Assembly: GCF_013396335.1 (NCBI RefSeq)
Contig: NZ_JABWSY010000003.1
Coordinates: 124,001 to 188,000 of the forward strand
Direction: 5' to 3'
From: Bacillus sp. EB106-08-02-XG196
Lineage (GTDB): Bacteria; Bacillota; Bacilli; Bacillales; Cytobacillaceae
Length of the DNA stretch: 64,000 nucleotides
Position numbers and translations under genes: made by a program
Notes under the pieces: generated by a model
What the model saw: only the letters and a program-made list of their open reading frames with translations
Database searches by the model: none
What the model was told of the DNA's origin: nothing
Shown here: positions 34,793 through 42,779 of the stretch, piece after piece
Layout: each line of letters begins with the position of its first letter
Numbering within the stretch: position 1 is the stretch's first letter

Positions 34793-35326
34793 ATGAAAAA
34801 TATATTTCTTAAGCCATTTAAACCATTATTAGTACAAGTTTCCGGAATTTTGTTATTCTTTGTTGGTATAGGTTTGGAAGTATTAAAGTACATAAAAACC
34901 TATCCTATTTACTTTGCTATTGTGTTACTCATTTATTATTTTGGTTTAGTATATATGGAATGGAACAACCAAAGAGAACAAAAGAAACAAAAAGAAGAAC
35001 ATGAAAAAGAAACTCTTAGACTCAAAGAAGAATACGACAAAGCATTAAAAGTAAAACAAGAAGAGTTAGAAAAAATAAAACAACAATACATTACTAAAAG
35101 TGATTTTAATCCAAGTAATATAGCTCAAATTATGGATTTAATTGATTCTAAGTTTGAAAAAAACAAATGGTATCCGCAAGGAGACCTTTGGAAAGAAATT
35201 TACAATATCACTTTCACTAAATATAACCATGACTACAAAAAACAGATAATGCATGGTTTAGCTGAGCGGGACTTAATAAAAATCAAAGATGTTTATGGAC
35301 AATTTCACTTTATGAGTAAGAAGTAG
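34793..35326 (+). CDS. Membrane-anchored coiled-coil protein
   Basis: 177 residues. Two hydrophobic segments (about 12-30 and 38-56), then a long charged coiled coil (about 58-100, rich in E, K and Q), then a C-terminal domain of about 75 residues (WYPQGDLWKEIYNITF). No family recognised. First gene inside the phage-like element, AT-rich compared with the genes that follow, so possibly a later cargo insertion. Confidence 0.65.
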   Translation: MKNIFLKPFKPLLVQVSGILLFFVGIGLEVLKYIKTYPIYFAIVLLIYYFGLVYMEWNNQREQKKQKEEHEKETLRLKEEYDKALKVKQEELEKIKQQYITKSDFNPSNIAQIMDLIDSKFEKNKWYPQGDLWKEIYNITFTKYNHDYKKQIMHGLAERDLIKIKDVYGQFHFMSKK

Positions 35327-35511
35327 TGTTAAAATCTTTACTATACTTACTCATTAGGTTTCTCAAAGACTCCTCTTTCTGTTCTTTACTTACATTGGCT
35401 TACAAATTAGATATGAAGAAGATTATTTTTAGGACCTTAATGGGTCCTTTTTTATTTTATTTACACATAGAACGCTTGTTCGATATAATGTGGACGAAGG
35501 AGATGATCAAT

Positions 35512-35847
35512 ATGGCAATACGCGATAGAGGTAAAAAGAAGTGGGCACCTGCGTCATTCATGCCGGAAGGCTTCGCCATGACTCGCGAAATGTTTAAGGA
35601 TAAAGCGCGACAAGAAAAGCCGATACTGGACGAATACCAGACGGAGGAGTTCGACCTACGCATTGCTTATGCGATGGAATATAAACACGCGGTTAAGCTA
35701 ACTTTATGGTCGGACGGATTTACTTCGGAAGTTTCGGGTGGTGTTCACTACGTCGACCCAATAACGAAGCAGCTGCGGATTGAGACGAAGCCTGGCGAGT
35801 TTGAGCGGGTGGCTTTCGAGGATGTTATCGGAGTGAAGGTCAAGTGA
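35512..35847 (+). CDS. YolD-like protein
   Basis: 111 residues from the ATG at 35512, preceded by AAGGAG. AIRDRGKKKWAPASFMPE is the YolD family start, and GVHYVDPITKQLRI followed by FEDVIGVKV is the usual end. YolD-like proteins often pair with the Y-family polymerase UvrX/YqjW in SOS response units; no polymerase is present here. A second, broken copy of its end is at 36251. Confidence 0.85.
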   Translation: MAIRDRGKKKWAPASFMPEGFAMTREMFKDKARQEKPILDEYQTEEFDLRIAYAMEYKHAVKLTLWSDGFTSEVSGGVHYVDPITKQLRIETKPGEFERVAFEDVIGVKVK

Positions 35848-35871
35848 TAGAAAAAACGACTAATTAAAACA

Positions 35872-35897
35872 AGGGCCAATTAAAGGCCCTTTCTTTT
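35872..35897. terminator. Terminator between convergent genes
   Basis: AGGGCC and GGCCCT around AATTAAA, then TTTCTTTT. It also contains the stop of the gene on the minus strand. Confidence 0.75.
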
Positions 35898-36089
35898 CGT
35901 AATTGCATTTACAGACTCCAGCGACCTTGCAATCTCTTCTCTAGCATCGACAAGACCCAAAACATAAGCATCGTTTGCTAATTCAGCAACCAAAGCTTGA
36001 GCAAGGGCGGGATCTTGTGTTTCTTTTACGAGTTTTGCAACATCGGAAGCTCTTAAATTGATGTCTTTTAGTCTATTTACATCGGACAT
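35880..36089 (-). CDS. Small hypothetical helical protein
   Basis: 69 residues, AAGGAGG before the ATG. Helical and acidic: NRLKDINLRASDVAKLVKET, then ALAQALVAELANDAYVLGLV. No family recognised, but the codon use and the site indicate a real gene. Confidence 0.65.
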   Translation of the reverse strand: MSDVNRLKDINLRASDVAKLVKETQDPALAQALVAELANDAYVLGLVDAREEIARSLESVNAITKRKGL

Positions 36090-36250
36090 AGTACTTGCCT
36101 CCTTTTAGATATATATATATATAAATATTTATATCCATTATATAACATATGTGTCGATTAATGTAATTATTTTTTAGTGACATTTACATCTGTTGAACGG
36201 TGGCCGTAGATTAGACGGACATTACAAATATATCTATAAGGGGTACTTAA

Positions 36251-36337
36251 CGGAAGAAAATCGGAGTAATTGCGATTTATGGCGAATATGAGCAAGTGGC
36301 GTTCGATAGTGTAGTCGGAATGAAGGTCGTTAATTGA
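36251..36337 (+). pseudogene. Fragment of a second YolD-like gene
   Basis: The frame ends GEYEQVAFDSVVGMKVVN, clearly alike to the end of the intact YolD copy (GEFERVAFEDVIGVKVK). A stop lies just upstream and there is no start, so only the last 28 codons remain. Confidence 0.6.
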
Positions 36338-36351
36338 CGCGATTTAAAAAA

Positions 36352-36375
36352 GCCAGGTTGACCTAATCACCTGGC
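36352..36375. terminator. Terminator-like hairpin
   Basis: GCCAGGT and ACCTGGC around TGACCTAATC. A run of A on the left gives a T run on the minus strand, so it ends the small gene at 36401. Confidence 0.65.
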
Positions 36376-36400
36376 GAACTACATAATATTAGTCCGTAAA

Positions 36401-36538
36401 TTAACCGAAAAATTTAAACGAACTAAAAAATGGCACGGAGTATCGCAATACAATATAAATCATTATAACTGTGAGTGCGATACCTATAATAGGTCGAACA
36501 ATTAGTTCTTCTAACAATTCTAAAATAGCATTGATCAA
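36401..36538 (-). CDS. Small single-pass membrane protein
   Basis: 45 residues from a TTG with GGAGG 9 bases upstream. NAILELLEELIVRP, then a hydrophobic segment IIGIALTVIMIYIVL. Function unknown; could be a small toxin-like or holin-like peptide. A terminator follows directly. Too short for standard gene calling. Confidence 0.55.
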   Translation of the reverse strand: MINAILELLEELIVRPIIGIALTVIMIYIVLRYSVPFFSSFKFFG

Positions 36539-36552
36539 GTAAGGTTACCTCC

Positions 36553-37190
36553 GAATTATGTATTTTTATATGTAAATAGTACCATTTATATTCACGAATT
36601 ATTGTTACATTTGGATTAAATTGTTATTTCAATTATGAGGAGAATAACCTAGCTACGGTTCCGACCAACATTAGTGTATTGCCGAAACGTTCCTTTTTTG
36701 GACAAATACGAGGGCTTAGCATCTATTTCACCAGCCCAATGCGCCCGGTGCGCGAGCCCTGTCGAAATCCCACCGTTCAATCGGAAATAGTCACGGGAAA
36801 TACACGCCGGTTTATGCACTGCGATAGCCAGTACGGCAGCTCTTCGATCGGTACAAATGGCGTTATATCAACGATGTATAAAAGAACGCATATCGTCGTT
36901 GTTTACATAATGAATAAACGTTGATGTAGAGCGGTTGTTGTAATAGTTAATTGCGGATAACGCACATTTTACGCAATTATGTTGAATATGGTATGCAGCG
37001 CTATGCAACGTTAGCCATGTCGAAAAAAGGCCCCGGCGGGGGTCAAAATCTCCGACCCTCTCCAGGTAAACTCAAACCGCGAGCAACAAATTTTAGCTCC
37101 CGGGGTAAAAAAATTCGCTACAATTTCGAAATAATCGCAGGGTTGATCGCCATGTCTCCGTTATAGCTTTATATATAAATATATATGTAA
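36553..37190. other. Intergenic region without a convincing gene
   Basis: Frames at 36679 and 36951 exist but lack ribosome binding sites and family resemblance. The stretch 37021-37110 is unusually GC-rich (GGCCCCGGCGGGGGTCAAAA) for its surroundings; such G-runs with GTCAAAATCT occur near phage cos or terminase regions, so a remnant packaging region is possible. Confidence 0.35.
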
Positions 37191-37211
37191 TACGTTACCG
37201 AAAACGTACAC
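37191..37211 (+). promoter_or_regulatory. Copy 1 of a 21-bp element-internal motif
   Basis: TACGTTACCGAAAACGTACAC, preceded by an alternating TATA tract. It contains the inverted repeat TACGTT/AACGTA. A second copy with the same TATA lead is at 45245. Confidence 0.4.
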
Positions 37212-37252
37212 TTTTTGACGCAATACAAAAAGGCCCGACAGCTTGCCGAGGC

Positions 37253-37849
37253 CTACCATAACATTTTCCCTAATTCATCCCGATTAATAAGTCTGACTCT
37301 ATTTACCTTCGCAAGTTCAACGGCTGCAGGTGTGAAGTATTGATTTGTTACGACAATAGCGCCATTTGCGTTATAAAAGTTAACGGCTGCAACGACTTGC
37401 TGAACAGCGCTTACTCCAATATTACTGTTATATCTCTTCGCCTGAACAACGTATACTTTAGTGCCTTTCCGTAATATTAAATCAGCTCCATAATCGCCTG
37501 ACCCTTGCGTAACTTCAGCGAGATAGCCTTGGCGCTCGAATACCGGTTTTAGAAATTGCTCGAATTCCAATCCGTCCATTTTATCAATTTCTCTTATATC
37601 GATAGGAAGGCCGCTCTTATACCGTTGGGTCTTTATAAATACCGAAATCATGCCGAATACAAATTTGCGGAATGGCTTATGTGTTAAAGCCAAGAAGAAA
37701 GGCATTAATAACATAATTAATCCGGTAGAAACATCGCTGGGATTTTCGAATATAAAACTAAAGGAACCGATATACCAGGCAATAACAAAGTAGCCGATCA
37801 TTAACTTGTTTAATAAATTTTTTCTAAGTTTGCGAACGATTTTGTACAT
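37253..37849 (-). CDS. Membrane-bound Mrr-type nuclease
   Basis: 198 residues. Two N-terminal hydrophobic segments (about 18-34 and 42-56), then an Mrr_cat domain: MDGLEFEQFLKPVFERQGY, GDYGADLIL and VYVVQAKRYN supply the catalytic D...QxK. Such membrane-linked nucleases are common in phages and islands and may cut incoming DNA. It is divergent from the excisionase-like gene at 38038. ATG at 37849. Confidence 0.8.
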   Translation of the reverse strand: MYKIVRKLRKNLLNKLMIGYFVIAWYIGSFSFIFENPSDVSTGLIMLLMPFFLALTHKPFRKFVFGMISVFIKTQRYKSGLPIDIREIDKMDGLEFEQFLKPVFERQGYLAEVTQGSGDYGADLILRKGTKVYVVQAKRYNSNIGVSAVQQVVAAVNFYNANGAIVVTNQYFTPAAVELAKVNRVRLINRDELGKMLW

Positions 37850-38037
37850 ATGGAAACGCTCCTTAGGATGTTTATTTATATTTTTAGCTAAAAATTACCA
37901 CATTATACCATTGTGAAATTAATAGATAAGCTGACGCAAATATGACGATTAACCACGCTGGAACATGTTACTGTATAATGAACTCTCCCTTAGATTTATA
38001 AAAGGAAGTAGGATCAGCTTATCTTTAGGAGGATATC

Positions 38038-38226
38038 ATGGAAAAAGTAATGCTTGATGTGAAGGACGTAATGGCAATGACAGGAATAGGGAGAAACAAC
38101 GCATATGAACTTCTTAAAAGCGGAGAGTTTCAAGTAAAACGTATAGGAAATAGATATTTAGTACATAAAGAAACATTCGAAAATTGGCTTAAAGGTGAGA
38201 CCACGAAAAAGAAATCACGTTGGTAA
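38038..38226 (+). CDS. xis: Excisionase-family HTH_17 protein
   Basis: 62 residues, AGGAGG before the ATG. VMLDVKDVMAMTGIGRNNAY, then KRIGNRYLVHKETFENWL, the winged helix of HTH_17 excisionases. A likely recombination directionality factor for the integrase at 56243, or a repressor. The symbol reflects this inference. Confidence 0.75.
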   Translation: MEKVMLDVKDVMAMTGIGRNNAYELLKSGEFQVKRIGNRYLVHKETFENWLKGETTKKKSRW

Positions 38227-38346
38227 CTGGTGCATTTAATAAAAGAGCTGAAAGTTCAAATTTACGGACACACAACGTCCTCATTTCCTCGCAGGTATCG
38301 GCAGCAAGTCATCGAATTCCTAACGTAGGAAAGCGAGGCGATCACG

Positions 38347-38586
38347 ATGTTCTTATTTCGGAAAATGGACAGCATTAATATTAAGGTAAGGGCGCTAAAC
38401 GCTGGCGGCTATGATGCAACGATAAGTGACGGCACAATGACCGTATATAATAACTACGGCAGTACGCGCGAAGCTGCGGAGGAAATGGCGCGGTACCAGC
38501 TACGGAAATATAAAGCGGACTCAGGTAAACCGCGGACCAGTTACCACGATTTTACGACGCAAGCCCGACGCAATAAAAATAATTAA
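38347..38586 (+). CDS. Hypothetical protein
   Basis: 79 residues starting at an ATG preceded by AAGCGAGG. MDSINIKVRALNAGGYDATI suggests a beta strand start, then a helix with basic end. Codon use like its neighbours. No family recognised. Confidence 0.55.
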   Translation: MFLFRKMDSINIKVRALNAGGYDATISDGTMTVYNNYGSTREAAEEMARYQLRKYKADSGKPRTSYHDFTTQARRNKNN

Positions 38587-38653
38587 CCGCGCTGGGAACT
38601 TTTACCTTATACTAGACGTAGATAGATATATCCATATTAAGGGAGGGTTACAT

Positions 38654-39271
38654 ATGAAAAAGTTACTAGTTTCATTGTCTGCGGTACTATTATTTGCATT
38701 AACCGGATGTGGAGCGGACAAGGCTACGGAAGAGCTCGACAAGAACGACAAGAATAAGGCGGAGGCTAAGGTCGAAGATGAAGCGAACAAAGCGGAAGAC
38801 AAGAGCGCTGACACTTCAACGGAAGACAAAAAAGCGGAAGACGTCTGGACGTATTATGACAACGCGAAGTGGTCCGATAACTTTAACGGCTTGAAGCTTG
38901 ACGTTGAGAAAGTCGTTGTTAGCGACATTGCACCGACCATGGAAGATGAAAATGCGAAGGCATCTGCAGTTGGCGTTAAGTTCAAAATGGAGAATACTAC
39001 GGAAGGCAAATTTACTATTTATCCTGACCAGGCAGTCTTGGTAACGAGCACTGGCGAACAAATAGACATGCCGGATATGTGGGTATCGGATAGCATCGGT
39101 GGTGAAATTGACAAAGGAGTAATCAAAGAGGGCAATATAATTTGGTACTTAGAACGAGGACACGCTGCAGATATTACTTGGATTAAAATGAGTTTTAACG
39201 GCCGTGTTGGCGCAGAAGACCAGTTTGACGGTGAATCGAAGGACTTTGAATTCGAAATTAAATTGAAATAA
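38654..39271 (+). CDS. Lipoprotein with DUF4352-like domain
   Basis: 205 residues. Signal peptide with lipobox LTGC (Cys19), then an acidic, lysine-rich linker to about 60, then an immunoglobulin-like domain (DVEKVVVSDIAP, VGVKFKMENTTEGKFTIYPD) of the DUF4352 type. Membrane-anchored outside the cell. Prophage lipoproteins of this kind often alter infection by other phages; that role is inference here. GGGAGGG before the ATG, terminator after. Confidence 0.8.
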   Translation: MKKLLVSLSAVLLFALTGCGADKATEELDKNDKNKAEAKVEDEANKAEDKSADTSTEDKKAEDVWTYYDNAKWSDNFNGLKLDVEKVVVSDIAPTMEDENAKASAVGVKFKMENTTEGKFTIYPDQAVLVTSTGEQIDMPDMWVSDSIGGEIDKGVIKEGNIIWYLERGHAADITWIKMSFNGRVGAEDQFDGESKDFEFEIKLK

Positions 39272-39277
39272 AAGAAG

Positions 39278-39302
39278 GCCCGGGCGCTATGCCTGGGCTT
39301 TA
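39278..39302. terminator. Terminator between convergent genes
   Basis: GCCCGGGC and GCCTGGGC around GCTAT (one G-U pair), with TTT on the right. Confidence 0.65.
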
Positions 39303-39479
39303 CGTTTGGATATCGCGAACTTTAACGTCGTGCTCATCGATGTACTCAACAACGCCAAGTAATCGCTTAATGGCGTAGTCCTTGTCCGCAGTCTCATCCG
39401 CAATCAGCTCGCCAGTAAGGTCAAGGAGCTGCGTTTTAATGCGGGCTATCGTTAGTTTTGCCTCTAGTAAATCGTTCAT
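39300..39479 (-). CDS. Small hypothetical helical protein
   Basis: 59 residues starting MNDLLEAKLTIARIKTQLLD, GGAGGG upstream of the ATG. All-helical and acidic. No family recognised. It shares the terminator with the lipoprotein gene. Confidence 0.6.
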   Translation of the reverse strand: MNDLLEAKLTIARIKTQLLDLTGELIADETADKDYAIKRLLGVVEYIDEHDVKVRDIQT

Positions 39480-39589
39480 ATACTTTCCCTCCGCTATTTC
39501 AACTCGATAAATTTGTCAAAATTCCCTGTTTTTTTGCCGAAAATCGAACGAAATCTTATTCTTTCTCCGATTTCCAGCAAATATTATAT

Positions 39590-39617
39590 TTGACAAAGTA
39601 AAAGTTTTTTGTATAAA
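39590..39617 (+). promoter_or_regulatory. Strong sigma-A promoter
   Basis: TTGACA at 39590 and TATAAA at 39612 with a 16-base spacer. The next start is 39756, leaving a leader of about 130 bases. Confidence 0.7.
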
Positions 39618-39636
39618 ACACAATATGTAGTAGTGT

Positions 39637-39650
39637 CGAAAATATTTTCG
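39637..39650 (+). promoter_or_regulatory. 14-bp perfect palindrome, candidate operator
   Basis: CGAAAATATTTTCG lies 20 bases past the -10 of the promoter at 39590. It resembles, but does not match, the Bacillus LexA box (CGAAC-N4-GTTCG). Confidence 0.4.
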
Positions 39651-39755
39651 GTACTATATATTGATTTGTATACCTTGGCTATGGTAATTTTAACTAGTAT
39701 GATAGATTGTACAAATCGTTCATACCTCTATCTTTAAAAGGAAGGAGGAATTGCC

Positions 39756-39899
39756 ATGAACTGGGAAGATTGGGAAAGGTTGATTTTTCGATTAGTTGGG
39801 GCTACGTTTCAGGCATTAAGCTGGAACAATAGTCGTAAGCTTCTGAAACGAAACAATCCGCCAAGCCAGGAAGGCAAGACGGATCATCACGTAGGATAG
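39756..39899 (+). CDS. Small basic hypothetical protein
   Basis: 47 residues: MNWEDWERLIFRLVGATFQA followed by basic residues. AGGAGG upstream, strong promoter and terminator around it, so it is a single-gene transcription unit. The amphipathic start could bind membrane. Function unknown. Confidence 0.6.
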   Translation: MNWEDWERLIFRLVGATFQALSWNNSRKLLKRNNPPSQEGKTDHHVG

Positions 39900-39917
39900 T
39901 TTCTTTTCTTTTCTTTG

Positions 39918-39951
39918 GAGACCTAGTGTGGGAGCTATGGTCTCTTTTTTT
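39918..39951 (+). terminator. Strong terminator
   Basis: GAGACCTAG and CTATGGTCTC arms, then seven T. Confidence 0.85.
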
Positions 39952-40210
39952 CTATTTCTGTCGAAAATGTCTATGTTTTTATATTAAGTTAGCGTACTTC
40001 TTAAGTCAACCAGAAAAGTTGCACCGTAGAATTTATTTTTTATGCGTCATTAAACTCGTCTTGTAGGGATTCGAAAATGACCGCTATTACCGCAATTTTT
40101 ATTTAATAATCGAAGTCTTACACTTTCCCCAAGGACGCTGACTCTTTCTTAAGTCAGCTTATTCGGCCATTTCCGAAATAATGCAGGTCCAGACGGTCAT
40201 ACCGCTAAAT

Positions 40211-40417
40211 TTATTTTACGTCCTCTTTTACCGCATACAGGTCGTCCACTTTAACGCCCAGCAACGCAGCTAATGCGAAGGCCTGCGGTATTGACGGATA
40301 AGTCTTGCACGTGCACCAATTCGATAGAGTGTTCTGTGATATGCCGAACCTCTCACATATCTCCGGCCTACTATACTCCGATTGTTTTATCCACGATCCT
40401 ATTAAGCTTACCACCAT
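40211..40417 (-). CDS. XRE-family repressor
   Basis: 68 residues with a helix-turn-helix: YSRPEICERFGISQNTLSNW, and AALLGVKVDDLYA at the end. Typical size of a Cro/XRE phage regulator. Divergent from the ribbon-helix-helix gene at 40559; the space between holds GGTAT..ATACC, a possible operator. Start codon is ATG at 40417 without a strong site. Confidence 0.75.
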   Translation of the reverse strand: MVVSLIGSWIKQSEYSRPEICERFGISQNTLSNWCTCKTYPSIPQAFALAALLGVKVDDLYAVKEDVK

Positions 40418-40558
40418 GTTCGCATCACCTACTATATAAATTCGACGAAGTTGTCCGAAAACCTTTCACAAGATTCTTTGTAATTTTCCGAAAAAAGTTG
40501 TGATAGTTTGGTATTACCGCTCATACCATTTACTATCAAGCGATAGGAGGCGTTAAGG

Positions 40559-40765
40559 ATGAGCAATAAGAGAGTTAAGTCGGTTTCTTTTAATGTTACC
40601 AATCCGCAAGATAAGGCGTTTTTAGACCGTCTGGAAGAAGAGAAGATTGAGTTTAGCGGATACGTAAAGGAGTTAATTTTCGCAGATATGCAGAGGCGGA
40701 ATGCTCCGCTCAAAATCGTAAAGCGAAGCGATAGCGGAGGAATTAAAATTGTCGTAGGCAAGTAA
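40559..40765 (+). CDS. Ribbon-helix-helix-like protein
   Basis: 68 residues, AGGAGG before ATG. VKSVSFNVTNPQDKAFLDRL is the N-terminal strand and helix of CopG/ribbon-helix-helix proteins, and FSGYVKELIFADM the second helix. Likely a regulator or plasmid-type copy control protein. Confidence 0.6.
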   Translation: MSNKRVKSVSFNVTNPQDKAFLDRLEEEKIEFSGYVKELIFADMQRRNAPLKIVKRSDSGGIKIVVGK

Positions 40766-40856
40766 TACCGGTCTCTTCAACGGGCCTATTGCGTAACAGT
40801 GTAACGCGGTTGACGTTGTCAATTGTCACGACGATTTCAAAAGGGAGGTTATCGGA

Positions 40857-41132
40857 TTGATAGAAGGAAAAGGTTTAGGCGGGAAGAAAATTAATCGAGT
40901 GAATGTTTCGCTGTCCAACAAGATTGAATCGAAATTGCGACGCCTGGCAACGGCCTGCGATATGAAGCCGACGACATTGGCCGGACTGCTTATCGAAAAG
41001 GGACTTAACGACGCCGGGCTTGTCTCGGAACTGCAACGCGAGTATTGCAAGGAGTCGGCCTATCGCGTCGTTGTCGTTAATAATAACGGTGAGCTTAACT
41101 ACGTCTTAACGGGTCGGGAGGACTTGCGATGA
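40857..41132 (+). CDS. Ribbon-helix-helix-like protein
   Basis: 91 residues from a TTG with GGGAGG upstream. KINRVNVSLSNKIESKLRRL, then CDMKPTTLAGLLIEKGLND is another ribbon-helix-helix pattern, with a C-terminal tail of unknown role. Its stop overlaps the next ATG by 4 bases. Confidence 0.6.
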   Translation: MIEGKGLGGKKINRVNVSLSNKIESKLRRLATACDMKPTTLAGLLIEKGLNDAGLVSELQREYCKESAYRVVVVNNNGELNYVLTGREDLR

Positions 41133-41374
41133 GTTGGGTCGGTTTTATAACCGGAGGCATAACCGTCATTATGGCGTATGCTTTATTTTCGGCAGGCGCT
41201 GAGGATGACGAGGAACTATTTGCGGAAGAGTCGGACCTGGTAATTAACGAAGGCAGTGGCCGACATGTGACGCTGAGTTGCCAAACTTGCCGCAAGTTAA
41301 AGAGGCACCGGGAAGTAAGGCCGAATGTATTCCAGTGCTGCAAGTGTAAGAGGCACGTTGATATTAGCGCATGA
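41129..41374 (+). CDS. Membrane protein with zinc ribbon
   Basis: 81 residues. One hydrophobic segment (about 3-24), an acidic linker, then CQTC and CCKC, a four-cysteine zinc ribbon, near the end. Function unknown; coupled to the preceding regulator. Confidence 0.55.
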   Translation: MSWVGFITGGITVIMAYALFSAGAEDDEELFAEESDLVINEGSGRHVTLSCQTCRKLKRHREVRPNVFQCCKCKRHVDISA

Positions 41375-41399
41375 AAAAGGCGACCTTTAGCGGGTCGCT

Positions 41400-41639
41400 T
41401 TATTTATATTCGTATGAAATTATATCCTCTATGCCATATCTATGCTTTAGTCTCTTTTCTATCGCAAGTCGATTGATCGTGTCTAAAATGCTAATTAAAG
41501 TGTCTACCTCGATCCGGCTTACGTCACCTTTAACGTAGGATGAGACGGTAGCTGGTCGAATCTTACCTTCAACAGCTAAGGCATTCATAGATATCTCCAA
41601 TTCCTCTAGTACGTCTCCTAATTTAAACTCTAGTGTCAT
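41400..41639 (-). CDS. XRE-like helix-turn-helix repressor
   Basis: 79 residues. LGDVLEELEISMNALAVEGK then RPATVSSYVKGDVSRIEVDT is a degenerate XRE fold as in YozK-like phage regulators. Divergent from 41821; the gap contains a promoter and repeated operator-like sequences. GGTAAAT precedes the ATG only weakly. Confidence 0.65.
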   Translation of the reverse strand: MTLEFKLGDVLEELEISMNALAVEGKIRPATVSSYVKGDVSRIEVDTLISILDTINRLAIEKRLKHRYGIEDIISYEYK

Positions 41640-41737
41640 ATTTACCTCTCCCGAACCTCAGTTTCTATATTTTCTATTATAACTTATTTTACGGAAAAGT
41701 TTCTGAAAAAGTTTCCAAAATTTTTTTAATTTTTACC

Positions 41738-41800
41738 TTGACGGTTTTACTGCTGGAGTTATATACTCTAATTAACCCAGTGGTATTACCGCAGGAGTTA
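41738..41800 (+). promoter_or_regulatory. Promoter with direct-repeat operators
   Basis: TTGACG at 41738 and TATACT at 41762, spacer 18. TACTGCTGGAGTTA (41748) and TACCGCAGGAGTTA (41787) are direct repeats 39 bases apart, the first between -35 and -10. Likely binding sites for the divergent XRE repressor. Confidence 0.5.
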
Positions 41801-41820
41801 AACTTCAAGGGGTGGGCGCG

Positions 41821-42126
41821 ATGATAGAGACGGTTTATTTGCGTGAACAGGATAACGACGGTTCAGAAATCTTCGGGTCATATCAAGCGATCATGATAAA
41901 AAACAGAGCAGTAGTAACATTTGATGAGGAAGGGATGAGTATTCATCGCCTAAAGGAGGGAACAGACGACATTGATTTTAGCTTTTCATTATTTTTTGCT
42001 CACTTTTTTCTTGTAGGGGATCCCAGTGAAACTATTGATATCAAAAAGGTCAGCAAAATGACAGTCGTTGAGTTTTTCGAATACTTAGTGACACTGAGAG
42101 AGGCCCGTATTAAACAGTCGGTGTAA
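41821..42126 (+). CDS. Hypothetical protein, first gene of the rightward early unit
   Basis: 101 residues from the ATG at 41821 with GGGGTGG upstream. Beta-rich start (MIETVYLREQDNDGSEIFGS), helical end. No family recognised. It stands directly behind the repressed promoter at 41738. Confidence 0.6.
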   Translation: MIETVYLREQDNDGSEIFGSYQAIMIKNRAVVTFDEEGMSIHRLKEGTDDIDFSFSLFFAHFFLVGDPSETIDIKKVSKMTVVEFFEYLVTLREARIKQSV

Positions 42127-42202
42127 TGCCGACAATCTTTTTGGATAATGTGCGAAAAATGAGGAACGAAATTAGGTATATCTTTTAAGGAGGAGAAAAA
42201 GA

Positions 42203-42418
42203 ATGATTCAAATTCGTTATGTAAAAACAATTGTCGGTTGGTTCAACTTATATGTCGCAAATGGTGATCCAAAACCGCCAGTTACAATCTCACCAGCTAA
42301 AATGTCGGAGTTATTTCCGGAAATTTCAAAGAAAGCGAAATTCGGTTGCGGGGAAATTAGCGCAATTCAAGCAGCAATCTTATTCGGGCGTATTATAAAG
42401 GAGGTAAGAAGCGCATGA
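42203..42418 (+). CDS. Hypothetical protein
   Basis: 71 residues with AAGGAGG upstream. MIQIRYVKTIVGWFNLYVAN, then helices. No family recognised. Overlaps the next gene by 4 bases (ATGA). Confidence 0.6.
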   Translation: MIQIRYVKTIVGWFNLYVANGDPKPPVTISPAKMSELFPEISKKAKFGCGEISAIQAAILFGRIIKEVRSA

Positions 42419-42726
42419 CAGTACGCATAATTAAGGCTGTATATACCGTTTCGGATGATCCGGATTTCGGAATAGTGGAAGACGAAGTTTATCTATTGTC
42501 ACCTCAGGTTATTTTCGAGAGGCATGATAACGACGCAGTAATCATTATACCTAACGAACCAGTTCGCGACGACCAAAACATCGTTTATGTGGATCGTGCA
42601 GACTGCGGAATGCTTGAAGTAGATTTTCTTGAGGGAGATAACGAACGAGTAAACGCTCTAGGCTTAGAATGGCTAGCAAATGCGTCATTTCTTGAAGTTA
42701 TTTATAAACTTGCTGTAAAAAAGTAA
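42415..42726 (+). CDS. Hypothetical acidic protein
   Basis: 103 residues, translationally coupled to the preceding gene. Beta-rich and acidic (DEVYLLSPQVIFERHDNDAV). A small acidic phage early protein could be a host-enzyme inhibitor, but nothing specific is visible. The candidate RNA follows. Confidence 0.6.
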   Translation: MTVRIIKAVYTVSDDPDFGIVEDEVYLLSPQVIFERHDNDAVIIIPNEPVRDDQNIVYVDRADCGMLEVDFLEGDNERVNALGLEWLANASFLEVIYKLAVKK

Positions 42727-42779
42727 GAGCCCGCCTTTATGACTTGGGAGGTCCAGGCGAGCCTAAAAATACTCTAGGA

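Noticed and set aside
36679..36924. An 81-residue plus-strand frame, and a 71-residue frame at 36951-37166
   Set aside because: Neither has a ribosome binding site, a recognisable pattern or codon use like the neighbours. Listed only as a gene-free region.
39637..39650. LexA (SOS) box
   Set aside because: The palindrome CGAAAATATTTTCG lacks the C and G at the inner positions of CGAAC-N4-GTTCG; kept only as an operator candidate.
41633..41824. A 63-residue hydrophobic frame on the plus strand
   Set aside because: It overlaps the promoter and operator repeats of the divergent control region and has no ribosome binding site.
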